DNA of 64,000 bases from NCBI RefSeq assembly GCF_025515205.1, contig NZ_JAOPFX010000004.1:186001-250000 (forward strand), read 5' to 3'. This document shows positions 17,619 to 27,224 of the stretch, piece by piece. Origin of the DNA: Microbacterium fluvii (GTDB lineage: Bacteria; Actinomycetota; Actinomycetes; Actinomycetales; Microbacteriaceae). The first letter of the stretch is position 1. Every line of letters begins with the position of its first letter. Position numbers and translations under genes: made by a program. The notes under the pieces are model-generated. The model had not been told where the DNA came from. It searched no databases and worked only from the letters and a program-made list of their open reading frames with translations.

Positions 17619-19160
17619 ATGCCAATGAAGACAGCACTATTGAGAACAGTCATCCCCCTCACCCTGGCCGGCGTTCTCCTGGCCGGCTGCAGCGCCGGAG
17701 AGGCCGACCCTGAGCCGACCGGTTCGAGTGTCGCCTCGGGCCCGTCCGGCACGCTGAAGGTGAACTGGGGCGGCTTCCCGCAGAGCTGGGCGCCCGGACA
17801 GTCGATCGAGCCCGGCTACCTTCGAGTGCCCTACGAGACCCTGACGGTGCTCGGCGAAGACGGCCACACCGTCGAGCCGTGGCTGGCGACCGAATGGGAG
17901 CAGACGGCGATGGACCTGACGCTGACTCTGCGCGACGACGTCGTCTTCCACGACGGCACCCCCTTCAACGCCGATGCGGTGAAGACCAACATCGAGTATG
18001 TGCGCGACAACGGCGGTCAGTTCTCGGGCGCCCTCAGCGGCGTCGAGTCGATCGACGTCATCGACGACACGCATGTGAAGATCAACTTCTCGCGTCCGGC
18101 GCCGACGTTCCTCACGATGCTGACCCAGCGCAACGTGCCGATCGCGAGCCCGGCGGCCATTGCGGACGGATCGATCGTGACGACCCCCGTCGGCACGAGC
18201 CCCTGGGCATACGACGCGTCCGCATCGGTCGAAGGCACCAAGATGGCCTTCGCCCTCACCGACGACTACTGGGGCGAGGCCCCGGGCTTCGCGAACATCG
18301 AGCTGTACGGGATCGCCGACGACACCGCCGCCACCGCCGCGCTGCTGTCGGGCGAGATCGATGTCACCGACACCGAGGAGGACCAGCTGCCGACTCTGGA
18401 GGGTGCGGCGAACGTCGACATGCTCAGCTTCCCCGCGATCCGCAACAACATCGTCTTCTTCGATCGCGGTGAGGGCGGCGTCTTCGAAGACGTGAACCTT
18501 CGAAAGGCGCTGTGCTACGCCGCCGACAACACGGCGTACAAGAACATCGACGCCGCCGTGCTGGACGCTCCGCAGCAGCACTTCATCGACGGCGAGTTCG
18601 GCTACAACCCCGACATCGTCGGCTACGCAGACCCGAGCAAGGCCGAGGCTGCGTTCGAGGCCGCCGGCAGCCCCGCGGTCGAGGCCACCTTCCCCGCGGC
18701 GCCGTTCAACAAGCAGCAGCTCGAGTTCTTCGTCGACGGCATGAACAAGCTCCCCGGCGTCAACGTGACCGTTCAGGAATTGGCCGTGCCGCAGTTCATC
18801 AGCGAGTGGAACACGGGAAAGTACGAACTGGGTGTGGGCAACAACCCGCAGATCACTCCGTACGACTGGTACGCGACGTTCTTCTCCGCGCGAGCCTTCT
18901 CCAACCCCGCCGGCACCGAGAGCGATGCGCTCAAGGCGGCCGCGGATGCGGCGATCGCGGCCGGCACGTCCGACGAGGCGGATGCGCTCTGGCAGGAGGT
19001 CATGCACATCATCATCGATGAAGAGGCACTGGCCTGCGGGTTCACCGTGCAGTCCGAGATCGTCGCCTGGAACACCGACACCGTGAGCGGTGCGGCGCAG
19101 CCGACCGAGGCCTGGGAACAGAACCTGATCAATTACCGGGATCTCACGCCCGCGGGCTGA
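17619..19160 (+). CDS. ABC transporter substrate-binding lipoprotein (peptide/nickel type, SBP_bac_5)
   Basis: 513 residues. The signal peptide ends in a lipobox LAGC with the acylated cysteine C24, so it is tethered to the outer face of the membrane. The body is a cluster C binding protein: TLRDDVVFHDGTPFNADAVK is the family signature, followed by the ADDTAATAALLSGEID and VNLRKALCYAAD regions. The ATG at 17619 has GAGGAGG upstream. It is the first gene of a four-gene import operon with the permease, the permease-ATPase fusion and the second ATPase. The family binds di- and oligopeptides, nickel complexes, sugars and also aromatic or other organic acids; given the neighbours, an aromatic conjugate is a reasonable guess only. 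Confidence 0.9.
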   Translation: MPMKTALLRTVIPLTLAGVLLAGCSAGEADPEPTGSSVASGPSGTLKVNWGGFPQSWAPGQSIEPGYLRVPYETLTVLGEDGHTVEPWLATEWEQTAMDLTLTLRDDVVFHDGTPFNADAVKTNIEYVRDNGGQFSGALSGVESIDVIDDTHVKINFSRPAPTFLTMLTQRNVPIASPAAIADGSIVTTPVGTSPWAYDASASVEGTKMAFALTDDYWGEAPGFANIELYGIADDTAATAALLSGEIDVTDTEEDQLPTLEGAANVDMLSFPAIRNNIVFFDRGEGGVFEDVNLRKALCYAADNTAYKNIDAAVLDAPQQHFIDGEFGYNPDIVGYADPSKAEAAFEAAGSPAVEATFPAAPFNKQQLEFFVDGMNKLPGVNVTVQELAVPQFISEWNTGKYELGVGNNPQITPYDWYATFFSARAFSNPAGTESDALKAAADAAIAAGTSDEADALWQEVMHIIIDEEALACGFTVQSEIVAWNTDTVSGAAQPTEAWEQNLINYRDLTPAG

Positions 19161-19238
19161 GTTCCCCCAGACCGCACGACCAGTACCGACGGAGGTAGAC
19201 CAGATGGCACCGCGAGCGACGAGTCGAGAAGAGCAGCC

Positions 19239-20186
19239 ATGCTCAAACTGATCGGCTATCGACTCGCCCTCGCGGTGCCGCAGCTGGCCATCGTGTCGCT
19301 GCTCGTGTTCTCGCTGGTCTACCTCATCCCAGGGAGCGCGGCGGCCGTCATCCTCGGAGACGCCGCCGCCTCCCCGGAGGAGATCGCCCGGATCGAGTCG
19401 CAGCTCGGGCTGGACCGTCCCTTCCTGGTGCGGCTCGGCGAGTGGTACGCCGCCGCACTGCACGGAGATCTGGGCACCTCGCTGCTCTACGGCCAGCCGG
19501 TGACCGACATGATCGCTCAGCGTCTTCCGGCCACCCTCTCGCTCGTCGTCGGCGGGCTCGTCGTCGCAACCGTTCTCGGCATCGGCTTGGGGCTGTTCGC
19601 CGGTCTGAAGGCGGGACGGCCGCGGGACCGCGCCGTCACAGGGTTCACCGCCCTCATGCAGTCGATCCCCGAGTTCTGGCTGGGACAGATCCTCCTCGTC
19701 GTCTTCGTCATCCAGCTCCACATCGCACCCGTGCTCGCGTGGACCCCGCCGAGCCAAGACCTCGGCAAGTGGCTGACCGGCCTCATCCTGCCGTGCATCG
19801 CGCTCGGAGTCGGCGCCGCTGCCCTGATCGCCCGTCAGATGCGCACCGCGGTCGCCGACTCGCTCAGCTCGCGCTACATCGACACCCTCACGGCGGCGGG
19901 CGTTCCGCGCTCGCGCATCATCTGGACGTATGCGTTCAAGAACTCCCTGGTGCCCGCGCTGGCCGCGGTGGGGCTCGCGATCGGCGTTCTGTTCGGCACG
20001 AGCCTGGTGATGGAGCGGGTGTTCTCGTTTCCCGGGCTCGGCACGCTCATGCTCAACAGCGTTCTGAGCAAGGACTTCCCCGTCGTGCAAGGCATCGCCC
20101 TGGTGATCGGAGTGATCGTCATCATCGTCAACATGGTCCTGGACATCTCCTACGGACTCATCAACCCGAAGGCGCGTCCGGCATGA
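19239..20186 (+). CDS. ABC transporter permease (DppB-like)
   Basis: 315 residues with about six membrane helices and the N-terminal hallmark of DppB/OppB permeases (LIGYRLALAVPQLAIVSLLV, then LGLDRPFLVRLGEWYAAALHGDLGTSLLYG). The EAA loop contacting the ATPase is seen around LTAAGVPRSRIIWTYAFKN. It pairs with the permease half of the next gene to form the membrane channel. An AGAAGAG element precedes the ATG; the stop overlaps the following ATG (ATGA, 20183-20186). It shares an operon with the binding lipoprotein 78 nt upstream. Confidence 0.9.
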   Translation: MLKLIGYRLALAVPQLAIVSLLVFSLVYLIPGSAAAVILGDAAASPEEIARIESQLGLDRPFLVRLGEWYAAALHGDLGTSLLYGQPVTDMIAQRLPATLSLVVGGLVVATVLGIGLGLFAGLKAGRPRDRAVTGFTALMQSIPEFWLGQILLVVFVIQLHIAPVLAWTPPSQDLGKWLTGLILPCIALGVGAAALIARQMRTAVADSLSSRYIDTLTAAGVPRSRIIWTYAFKNSLVPALAAVGLAIGVLFGTSLVMERVFSFPGLGTLMLNSVLSKDFPVVQGIALVIGVIVIIVNMVLDISYGLINPKARPA

Positions 20187-22102
20187 CCGAGGCTCAGTAC
20201 AGCAGCAAGACGGTCACGATCCGCACGGCGACGGCGCCCGAGAAGCGCTCGTGGCGAGTGCTGCGCCGCATCGCCCGCCAACCGCTCACCCTCATCGCCA
20301 TCGCCTGGCTGCTCATCGTCGTGTTCGCGGCGATCTTCGCACCTCTGCTGGCGCCCTACGACCCGCTGGCCAACGACTTCGACAACATGCTCTCGGGTCC
20401 GACGCCGGAGCATCCGCTGGGCACGGACGAGAACGGCCGCGATGTGCTCAGCCGCATCATCTACGGTGCACGCATCGCGCTCGCGGTCGGATTCGGCGCG
20501 GTCGTCGTCGCGATGCTGATCGGCGTGCCGCTGGGGCTGCTGCTCGGCTTCCGCGGCGGCTGGACCGACCGCATCGGCACCCGCTTCGTCGATGTCTTCG
20601 ATGCCCTCCCCGGCATCCTCGTCGCCTTCGCGGTCATCGCGATCCTCGGGCGCGGCCTGCCGTCGCTGCTGCTGGCGATCGGCCTGATGTTCTGCATGAA
20701 CTTCGCCCGCATGGCCAGGGCCATCACGCTCGCAGAGCGTCACAAGCTCTACGTCGACGCCGCGAGGGTCTCGGGGCTGCGCGAGAGCGGCATCCTGTTC
20801 CGCCAGGTGCTCCCCAACCTGACTTCGCCCCTCATCGTGCAAGCGGCCATCATGACCGGCACGGCGATCATCATCGAGTCGGCCCTGAGCTTCCTGGGCA
20901 TCGGGCTCGAGTCGTCGGTGCCGTCGTGGGGTGGGCTCCTCGGCGTCGCCGCCGCCAAGCTCGCCCTCCAGCCCTTCCTCGCCATTCCCCCCGGTGTCGC
21001 CATCGTCACCACGGTGCTGGCGTTCAATACCCTCGGCGACGGGCTCAATGAAGCGCTCGGCGTCGGGCGGCGAAAGCCCTTCCGGCGTTCGAAGAAGACA
21101 TCGGATGCTGTCGCCAGAACGGCCCGTCTCGAGGCTCCGGCCGCCGGCGGTGTCGCCTCGGCCGAGGCCGGAGGCCCCCTCGGCGTGCCGGCGGCGGTCG
21201 GGGTGCCTGCCGGCATCGACCCTGCGCCGGTGGTGCGCGACGAATCGACCGTCGACCACGCCCCCGCCGACCCCGACAACATCCTCGAGGTGCGTGGGCT
21301 CACGATCGAACTGCAGTCGACCGAGCGCGGCACGGTCGACCTCGTGCAGAACGCCTCGCTCACGGTGCGCCGCGGCGAGATCCTGGGCCTGATCGGGGAG
21401 TCGGGCTCGGGAAAGTCGACCTTCGCCCGCGCCGTGCTGGGGCTGCTGCCTCCGGGCATCGGGGTCTCGGAGGGCTCGATCCTGCTCGATGGCATCGACG
21501 TCGTCGGTAAGGCCGAGAAGCAGCTGCGGAGCCTGCGCGGCAGCACGATCGCCGCCGTCTTCCAAGACCCGATGGCCGCCCTCTCGCCGGTGCACACGGT
21601 CGGAAAGCAGCTGTGCGAGCCGCTGCGGACGCACGGGAAGCTGTCGAAGTCCGAGGCCCGCGCCCGCGCCGTCGAGCTGCTCGACCGCGTCGGGGTGAAG
21701 GATCCCGCCTCGCGCCTCGACCACTACCCGCACCAGTTCTCCGGCGGCATGGCCCAGCGCGTCGCGATCGCCATCGCGCTGGCCTCGAACCCGAAGCTCA
21801 TCATCGCCGACGAGGCCACCAGCGCCCTCGACGTCACGACGCAGGCGCAGGTGCTCGACCTGCTGCTCGACCTCCGTGACGAGTTCGGGCTGGCGATCCT
21901 CATGATCACGCACGACATGGGCGTGGTCGCCGAGGCCTGCGACCGCGCGGCGGTGATGTACTCCGGCGAGCTGGTGGAGGTCACCACCAGCGCCGAGGCG
22001 CTGTTCGATGCGCCGCAGCATCCGTACACCGCGTCGCTGCTGGCGGCGCGCGAACGTCGCCCGCGCCCCACCGCGGCCGCGGGCCAGGAGGTCGCACGAT
22101 GA
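20183..22102 (+). CDS. Fused ABC permease-ATPase (DppC-DppD-like)
   Basis: 639 residues combining two normally separate subunits. Residues ~25-295 are a DppC-like permease ([20 protein letters not shown], then [17 protein letters not shown] as the EAA loop). A ~65-residue Ala/Pro/Gly linker follows. Residues ~365-625 are a DppD-like ATPase: Walker [11 protein letters not shown]-loop QDPMAALSP, signature FSGGMAQR, Walker [13 protein letters not shown] and H-loop THDMG. Such permease-ATPase fusions are known in actinobacterial peptide/nickel importers. It overlaps both neighbours by 4 nt (ATGA), so subunits should be made in fixed ratio. No frameshift is involved: the frame is continuous through the linker. 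Confidence 0.9.
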   Translation: MTEAQYSSKTVTIRTATAPEKRSWRVLRRIARQPLTLIAIAWLLIVVFAAIFAPLLAPYDPLANDFDNMLSGPTPEHPLGTDENGRDVLSRIIYGARIALAVGFGAVVVAMLIGVPLGLLLGFRGGWTDRIGTRFVDVFDALPGILVAFAVIAILGRGLPSLLLAIGLMFCMNFARMARAITLAERHKLYVDAARVSGLRESGILFRQVLPNLTSPLIVQAAIMTGTAIIIESALSFLGIGLESSVPSWGGLLGVAAAKLALQPFLAIPPGVAIVTTVLAFNTLGDGLNEALGVGRRKPFRRSKKTSDAVARTARLEAPAAGGVASAEAGGPLGVPAAVGVPAGIDPAPVVRDESTVDHAPADPDNILEVRGLTIELQSTERGTVDLVQNASLTVRRGEILGLIGESGSGKSTFARAVLGLLPPGIGVSEGSILLDGIDVVGKAEKQLRSLRGSTIAAVFQDPMAALSPVHTVGKQLCEPLRTHGKLSKSEARARAVELLDRVGVKDPASRLDHYPHQFSGGMAQRVAIAIALASNPKLIIADEATSALDVTTQAQVLDLLLDLRDEFGLAILMITHDMGVVAEACDRAAVMYSGELVEVTTSAEALFDAPQHPYTASLLAARERRPRPTAAAGQEVAR

Positions 22103-23013
22103 CCGTCGACGAGGTCGAGGGCGCCGTCGCCCCCGCGCGCACCGAGGTGGCCGAGACGGCGCCGCTGCTCGAGGTGACCGATCTGTCGCTCAGCTACGAG
22201 TCGCCGGGCGTCTTCCGCCGGCATCCGACGAACGTCGTGCACGGCGTGAGCTTCGACATCAAGCCGGGCGAGACCTTCGGCCTGGTCGGTGAGTCGGGCT
22301 CGGGCAAGTCGACGACGGGCCGCGCCATCCTGCGGCTGCTCACGCCCACCGGCGGCTCGATCCGCTTCGACGGCGTCGAGGTCACCGAGCTCGGTCGCCG
22401 GACGCCCCTGTCGTACCGCCGCGACGTGCAGGCCGTCTTCCAGGACCCGTCGATGTCGCTCAACCCCCGTCAGCCCGTCTCGATGGCGGTGACCGCCGCC
22501 CTCAAGCGCCACGGCCTCGGCGACCGGGCCGAGCGCGAGCGGCGCGCGGCCGAGGCCTTCGACCACGTCGGGCTCACCCGCACCCACCTCGACCGCTACC
22601 CGAGCGAGCTGTCGGGCGGGCAGCAGCAGCGTGTCGCGATCGCGCGGGCGCTGGCGCTGAGCCCGCGCCTCGTGGTCTGCGACGAGGCGCTGAGCGCGCT
22701 CGACCTGTCGACGCAGAACCAGATCATCAACCTGCTCGTCGACCTGCAGATCGAGACCGGGGTGAGCTACCTGTTCATCGGGCACAACCTCGAGATCGTC
22801 AAGCACATCTCCGACCGCATCGCCGTGATGCGGCTGGGCCACATCGTCGAGCTCGCCCCGGCGCAGGAGCTGTTCGATGCGCCGCAGCATCCGTACACCC
22901 GCAAGCTCCTCGGAGCGACGCCGGCCGCCCACCCCCGGGGGCGCGACGAGCGCCGCGCCGTGCGTCAGGCGTTCGCCCAGGCGCACGCGGAGGGTCTCGT
23001 CGACGACGTGTGA
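22099..23013 (+). CDS. ABC transporter ATP-binding protein (DppF/OppF-like)
   Basis: 304 residues, the second ATPase of the importer. Walker [11 protein letters not shown]-loop [11 protein letters not shown], signature LSGGQQQR, Walker [13 protein letters not shown] and switch histidine in FIGHN are intact. The C-terminal oligopeptide-transporter extension ([17 protein letters not shown]) is present and also occurs in the fused subunit. It would pair with the ATPase half of the previous protein in an asymmetric dimer. The ATG overlaps the preceding stop (ATGA). It ends the importer operon; a LysR gene starts 82 nt later. Confidence 0.92.
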   Translation: MTVDEVEGAVAPARTEVAETAPLLEVTDLSLSYESPGVFRRHPTNVVHGVSFDIKPGETFGLVGESGSGKSTTGRAILRLLTPTGGSIRFDGVEVTELGRRTPLSYRRDVQAVFQDPSMSLNPRQPVSMAVTAALKRHGLGDRAERERRAAEAFDHVGLTRTHLDRYPSELSGGQQQRVAIARALALSPRLVVCDEALSALDLSTQNQIINLLVDLQIETGVSYLFIGHNLEIVKHISDRIAVMRLGHIVELAPAQELFDAPQHPYTRKLLGATPAAHPRGRDERRAVRQAFAQAHAEGLVDDV

Positions 23014-23014
23014 C

Positions 23015-23046
23015 TTGACGGACCGTAAAGCGGTTCTGGGTAGACT
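23015..23046 (+). promoter_or_regulatory. Possible promoter of LysR gene 2
   Basis: TTGACG (23015-23020) and TAGACT (23041-23046) look like -35 and -10 boxes, but the 20-bp spacer is longer than usual. An ACCG-TAAAG-CGGT inverted repeat (23022-23034) lies between them. Confidence 0.35.
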
Positions 23047-23094
23047 GACGGGCGATGCAGCGGCGCGTCCGGCGCCGTGTCGAGAAGGAGCGCT

Positions 23095-24000
23095 GTGGAT
23101 CGCCTGGTCGTCATGAAGACCTTCGTCACCGTCGCGAAGTCGTCGAGCTTCAGCGGGGCGGCGCGCGAGCTCGGCATCTCGGGCTCGCTGGTCTCACGGC
23201 ACGTCGCCGACCTCGAGCGACAGGTCGGCGTGCGCCTGGTCAACCGCACGGCGCGCTCGGTGAGCCTCACCGAGGCCGGCATCCGCTACGCCGAGTTCGC
23301 CGACCGGATCCTCCGCGAGATCGATGAAGAAGACGGCGAGCTCTCGCACTCGCAGGACGTCGCCGAGGGCACCCTTTCGGTGATCTGTCCCAAGTGGATC
23401 GGCACCCTCGAGGTGGGCGATGCCATCGCGGCGTTCGTGCGCGAGCACCCCAAGATCAGCCTGCGCTTCGAGCTGGGCGGAATGAGCGACCGCAACTACG
23501 ACTTCCTCGATCGCGGCTACGACGTCGCCTTCCACACGCGCGACCTGCGCGACTCGAACGTGCGGCTGCGGCGTGTGACCGAGCTGCCGTTCGTGCTGGC
23601 GGCATCCGCCGATTACGTGCGCCGGCGGGGCCTTCCCGCCACAGCTGTGGAGCTCGGCGAGCACGACTGCATCCTGCACCCGAACGACCCCGTGTGGCGG
23701 CTGGGCGAGGGGGAGTCGACGGTGCACTTCAAGGTGCAGTCGCCGCGCGTGACGGCCAACTCGTACCTCGTGATCGAGAAGCTCGTCGAGCATGGCGACG
23801 GCATCGCGCTGATCCCCCGCAGGCCCGCGCAGGCCCGGCTCGACAGCGGCGACCTCGTCGAACTGCTCCCAGGGCTGCGCCCGCCGCAGCGCGCGCTCTA
23901 TGCCGTGCACGGCCCCGGCGGCCAGACCCCCGAGCGGGTGCGGGTGTTCCTCGACTTCATGACCACCTGGTTCCGCTCCCGCCCCTCGGCCTCGGCCTGA
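23095..24000 (+). CDS. LysR family regulator downstream of ABC importer
   Basis: 301 residues of the large CrgA/DsdC-like LysR branch. Residues 1-60 form the HTH ([41 protein letters not shown]); the effector domain follows (FRLEL-like core, [19 protein letters not shown]). The GTG at 23095 is chosen because AAGGAG lies 5 nt upstream. It lies between the importer operon and the MarR-led operon on the same strand, so it could control either; LysR proteins more often activate a neighbouring catabolic operon in response to an intermediate. A 237-bp spacer with palindromic repeats separates it from marR copy 2. The effector is unknown. Confidence 0.86.
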   Translation: MDRLVVMKTFVTVAKSSSFSGAARELGISGSLVSRHVADLERQVGVRLVNRTARSVSLTEAGIRYAEFADRILREIDEEDGELSHSQDVAEGTLSVICPKWIGTLEVGDAIAAFVREHPKISLRFELGGMSDRNYDFLDRGYDVAFHTRDLRDSNVRLRRVTELPFVLAASADYVRRRGLPATAVELGEHDCILHPNDPVWRLGEGESTVHFKVQSPRVTANSYLVIEKLVEHGDGIALIPRRPAQARLDSGDLVELLPGLRPPQRALYAVHGPGGQTPERVRVFLDFMTTWFRSRPSASA

Positions 24001-24044
24001 CCCGCCCGCCCGGCGCAGCCGCCATCAGCCGCGAGACCCTGCCC

Positions 24045-24140
24045 TGGCGCCGAAACCGCGGTCTCAGCCCGCGAAACCCGGCGCTGGACCCGAAACCCAC
24101 CCCCAGCGGAGGGGTTTCGGTGCGCACGGTGGGTCTCAGG
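24045..24140. repeat. GAAACC palindromic intergenic repeat, copy A
   Basis: The core is a 31-bp hairpin: CCGAAACCC (24090-24098) and GGGTTTCGG (24112-24120) around a 13-nt loop. Further CGAAACC half-units flank it on the left. A core of the same length and arms, in the opposite orientation, lies at 45632-45662. It sits after the LysR gene and may also terminate it. Confidence 0.65.
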
Positions 24141-24176
24141 GAATCGAGCCGACGGTTGCCGGCAAGTAGTAGTTAT

Positions 24177-24193
24177 GGTTTGATAATCAAACC
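24177..24193. promoter_or_regulatory. MarR operator of the dioxygenase operon
   Basis: GGTTTGAT-A-ATCAAACC is a perfect 17-bp palindrome. It overlaps the -10 region of a possible promoter (TTGCCG 24156-24161, 17-bp spacer, TTTGAT 24179-24184) and lies 44 nt before the marR start. It should mediate autorepression of the whole operon. Confidence 0.75.
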
Positions 24194-24237
24194 GGAGGGC
24201 GATGGGCGCCCGGCGGGCGTGCGACGAGGAGGTCGGG

Positions 24238-24756
24238 ATGCCGCAGAGCACCGTCGACGAGCGGTTCATCGAACTGGCCGACATCGTCAACGACATCGCC
24301 CGCGAGATCCGGGTCCGAGGCGCCCACTCCACCCCCGTCGTGCCGCTGACCCCGACGCAGAGCCAGATCATGCGCTACGTGCACACGCACCCCGGATGCA
24401 GCGCCTCCGACATCGCCGACGGCTCCGGGCTGCAGCGGGCCAACGTCTCGACGGCGCTGCGCGAACTGCGCACCCGCGGCTACCTGATCTCGCACCGTGA
24501 CGAGACAGACGGCAGGGCCATCCGCATCCACGCGACCGAGCGTGCGGACGAGACCATCGCGCGCCTCCGCGAGGCCTGGGCGGGCCTCCTCGCCGCCGGC
24601 TGGGAGAGCGGTGCCGCCGGCGGAGCCGACGACCTCGCCGCCGTCACGGCTACCCTCGCGCGCCTCCGCGACGGCCTCACTGCAGAACCTGCACGGAAAG
24701 CCTTCCCGGCAGAGGCTCCCGCATCCGCCGCCGGCGGCGCAGACTCGATCCGCTGA
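24238..24756 (+). CDS. MarR family regulator, copy 2
   Basis: 172 residues, paralogous to the MarR protein at 16944. The HTH core TQSQIMRYVHTHPGCSASDIADGSG, recognition helix RANVSTALRELRTRGYLI and wing DETDGRAIRIHATE are clear; the last ~30 residues are an Ala-rich tail absent from copy 1. GAGGAGG lies 5 nt before the ATG at 24238, and alignment with copy 1 begins there; an in-frame ATG at 24202 is less likely. It leads an operon of eight genes running to 30854, all on the same strand with short gaps or overlaps, under the palindrome at 24177-24193. It probably senses the pathway substrate or an intermediate. Confidence 0.9.
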   Translation: MPQSTVDERFIELADIVNDIAREIRVRGAHSTPVVPLTPTQSQIMRYVHTHPGCSASDIADGSGLQRANVSTALRELRTRGYLISHRDETDGRAIRIHATERADETIARLREAWAGLLAAGWESGAAGGADDLAAVTATLARLRDGLTAEPARKAFPAEAPASAAGGADSIR

Positions 24757-24776
24757 CCCCGAAAGGCTCCTGAACC

Positions 24777-25715
24777 ATGTCCATCGAACGCATCGAATCC
24801 GTTGTGTACGGGGTCGAAGACCTCGATGAGTGCACGAGGTTCTTCGTCGACTTCGGGCTGGCCCTGCAAGAGCACACGCCCGAGCGCTCCGTGCTGACCA
24901 CGCAGGTCGGCCAGCGCATCGTGCTGCGCCCCGTCGACGACCCCGGGCTGCCGGCATCCGTCGAATCCGGCTCGGGCATCCGCGAGGTCGTCTGGGGCGT
25001 CGACAGCCAGCAGGCGCTCGACGCGCTCGTGGCCGACCTGCGCCGCGACCGCGAGGTGACGGTGGATGCCGAGGGCACGGCGCACACGATCGACGAGACC
25101 GGCTTCGGGGTCGGGCTCGCCCTCACCGACCCGGTGCACCTGAATTACGACCCTCGTAAGTACAACAGCTCGGGCCGCGTCGAGCGCTGGAATCAGTCGC
25201 ACGGGCCGATCCCCGACGTCGTGCCGATCCGGGTGTGCCACGTGGCGCTGAACATCCCCAAGACCGGCAAAGACGAGGCCGTCGCGTTCTACCTCGACCG
25301 GCTGAACTTCCGCGCCACCGACATCGTCGAGCCGATGGGCGTGTTCATGCAGATCGAGGGCGACGACGACCAGCACAACTTCCTGCTGTGCCACCGCCCC
25401 GACCGCGCGGGCACCAACCACACCTCCTACGAGGTGTCGGGCTTCGACGACGTGATCGAGGGCGGCAACCACATGATCCAGAAGGGGTGGCGCGAGGCCA
25501 GGCGGCTGGGCCGCCACACCGTCGGATCCAACGTCTTCCGCTTCATCCACAACCCCGCCGGCGGCCGCGTCGAACTCGCCGCCGACATGGACCGCGTCGA
25601 CGACAGCTACGGCCCCAACGTGCACGCCGAGACGCCCCCGCACCACATCTGGGTGCTCGAGACCAACCGTGAGGCCCCCGTGCCCAACACGTCGGAAGGA
25701 TCCGCCCTCTCATGA
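24777..25715 (+). CDS. Extradiol ring-cleavage dioxygenase (two-domain VOC, BphC-like)
   Basis: 312 residues with two VOC domains, the type I extradiol dioxygenase layout. The active C-terminal domain keeps a full 2-His-1-carboxylate iron site: H155 in RVCHVAL, H215 in TNHTSYEV and E266 in RVELAADM, at spacings matching BphC-type enzymes. It should insert O2 next to a catecholic diol (meta cleavage) and give a ring-opened oxo-dienoate. It follows marR by 20 nt and overlaps the aldehyde dehydrogenase start (ATGA), which would oxidise the semialdehyde product. The expected diol supplier is the TfdB-like monooxygenase at 15112-16860. Catechol, protocatechuate-like or bicyclic diols cannot be told apart by reading alone. 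Confidence 0.88.
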   Translation: MSIERIESVVYGVEDLDECTRFFVDFGLALQEHTPERSVLTTQVGQRIVLRPVDDPGLPASVESGSGIREVVWGVDSQQALDALVADLRRDREVTVDAEGTAHTIDETGFGVGLALTDPVHLNYDPRKYNSSGRVERWNQSHGPIPDVVPIRVCHVALNIPKTGKDEAVAFYLDRLNFRATDIVEPMGVFMQIEGDDDQHNFLLCHRPDRAGTNHTSYEVSGFDDVIEGGNHMIQKGWREARRLGRHTVGSNVFRFIHNPAGGRVELAADMDRVDDSYGPNVHAETPPHHIWVLETNREAPVPNTSEGSALS

Positions 25716-27193
25716 CGACCATCGCAGACACCGCCCAGCGCAGCCGCGCCGCCGAGATCTACGCCACGGCACGTCTCGGCCTGTACATCGACGGCGCCTG
25801 GCGCGACGGCGCCGAGGGGCGCACGTTCGACGTGATCGACCCCTCGACCGACGAGGTCATCGGGCAGGTTCCCCGCGCCGAGGCGGCCGACCTCGACGAC
25901 GCCCTCGCCGCAGCCGAGCGCGCGTTCCCTGCGTGGCGCGACACGTCGCCGTTCGAGAAGAGCCGCATCCTCATGAAGACGGTGCAGCTGCTGCGCGAGC
26001 GCGCCCCCGAGATCGGCCGCCTGATGGCGATCGAGCAGGGCAAGCCCGTCAAAGACGCGACGATGGAGGTCATGCGCGTCTCGGGCACGCTGGAGTGGTG
26101 CGCGCAGGAGACCCGGCGCCTGTACGGCCGCATCATCCCCTCCGACATCGACACCGACCTGACGGTGCGCTACGAGCCGGTGGGCGTCGTCGGCGCGATC
26201 GTGCCGTGGAACTTCCCGGCAGGATCCCCCATGCGCAAGATGTCGGCGGCCATCGCCGCCGGCTGCGCCCTCGTGATCAAGGCCTCGCAGGAGGTGCCGG
26301 CCACCGTCTGCGCGCTCGCGGAGGCGTTTCACGACGCGGGGCTTCCCGCCGGTGTGCTCAACCTCGTGTTCGGCCGCGGCGCCGAGACCGCCGAGCACCT
26401 CATCTCCTCGCCCACCACGCGCCTGATCGCCTTCACCGGCTCGGTGCCGGTGGGCAAAGAGCTCAATGCCCGCGCGGGCGGCCTCATGAAGCCGACCATC
26501 ATGGAGCTCGGCGGCCATGCGCCCGTCATCGTCGCCGCCGACGCCGACCCCGTCCAGGCAGCTCGCCGCACGTCGGCGGCCAAGTGGGCCAACGCGGGCC
26601 AGGTGTGCACCTCGCCCAGCCGCATCCTCGTGCACGAGTCGATCGCCGAGGAGTTCACCGCCGAGATGGTGCGGTGCGCCGAGGCCCTTGCGATCGGCGA
26701 CCCCCTCGACGACGCGACGACGATGGGCCCGCTCATCAATCACAAGCGCGTCGAGGCGACCGACGCGCTCGTGCAGGATGCCGTCGCCCACGGCGCCCGC
26801 ATCGCCACGGGCGGCACGCGCCTGGGCGACCGCGGCAGCTGGTACGCCCCGACGGTGCTCGTCGACGTGCCGCTGGACGCCGAGGTCATGAGCGAGGAGC
26901 CCTTCGGCCCGATCGCCCCGATCACGACCTTCTCCGACCTCGACGAGGCGCTGCGCATCGCCAACTCGCTGCCCTTCGGCCTGGCCGCCTACGGCTTCAC
27001 CGAGTCGGCGTCGACGGCCGACATCCTCGCCCGAGGCTTCGAGGCCGGCATCCTCTCGATCAACCACTGCGGCGGCTCGGTCACAGAGGCGCCGTCGGGC
27101 GGAGTGAAAGAGAGCGGCCTGGGCCGCGAGTCAGGCCCCGAGGGCGTGCAGGCCTACCTCGTCACCAAGCGCGTGTCGCACAGGCTGCGCTGA
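25712..27193 (+). CDS. NAD(P)-dependent aldehyde dehydrogenase (semialdehyde type)
   Basis: 493 residues, a typical ALDH subunit. Seen are PWNFPAGSP (cofactor and oxyanion region), the FTGSVPVGK nucleotide motif, general base E265 in IMELGGHAP, nucleophile C299 in GQVCTSP and EEPFGPIAP near the C-terminal end. It lies directly after the extradiol dioxygenase with a 4-nt overlap, so oxidation of a muconic-type semialdehyde to the dicarboxylate is the most natural role; succinate-semialdehyde-type activity is an alternative. The FAH hydrolase follows after 31 nt. It would act in the cytosol as a tetramer, as known for the family. Confidence 0.9.
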   Translation: MTTIADTAQRSRAAEIYATARLGLYIDGAWRDGAEGRTFDVIDPSTDEVIGQVPRAEAADLDDALAAAERAFPAWRDTSPFEKSRILMKTVQLLRERAPEIGRLMAIEQGKPVKDATMEVMRVSGTLEWCAQETRRLYGRIIPSDIDTDLTVRYEPVGVVGAIVPWNFPAGSPMRKMSAAIAAGCALVIKASQEVPATVCALAEAFHDAGLPAGVLNLVFGRGAETAEHLISSPTTRLIAFTGSVPVGKELNARAGGLMKPTIMELGGHAPVIVAADADPVQAARRTSAAKWANAGQVCTSPSRILVHESIAEEFTAEMVRCAEALAIGDPLDDATTMGPLINHKRVEATDALVQDAVAHGARIATGGTRLGDRGSWYAPTVLVDVPLDAEVMSEEPFGPIAPITTFSDLDEALRIANSLPFGLAAYGFTESASTADILARGFEAGILSINHCGGSVTEAPSGGVKESGLGRESGPEGVQAYLVTKRVSHRLR

Positions 27194-27224
27194 CCCTTCG
27201 GGACCGGAAGAAAGAGGAGCGAGG

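Noticed and set aside
17637..20090. Long minus-strand open frame across the ABC binding protein and permease
   Set aside because: Same GC-bias shadow effect; low-complexity product, no start signal, and the plus strand encodes clear ABC subunits.
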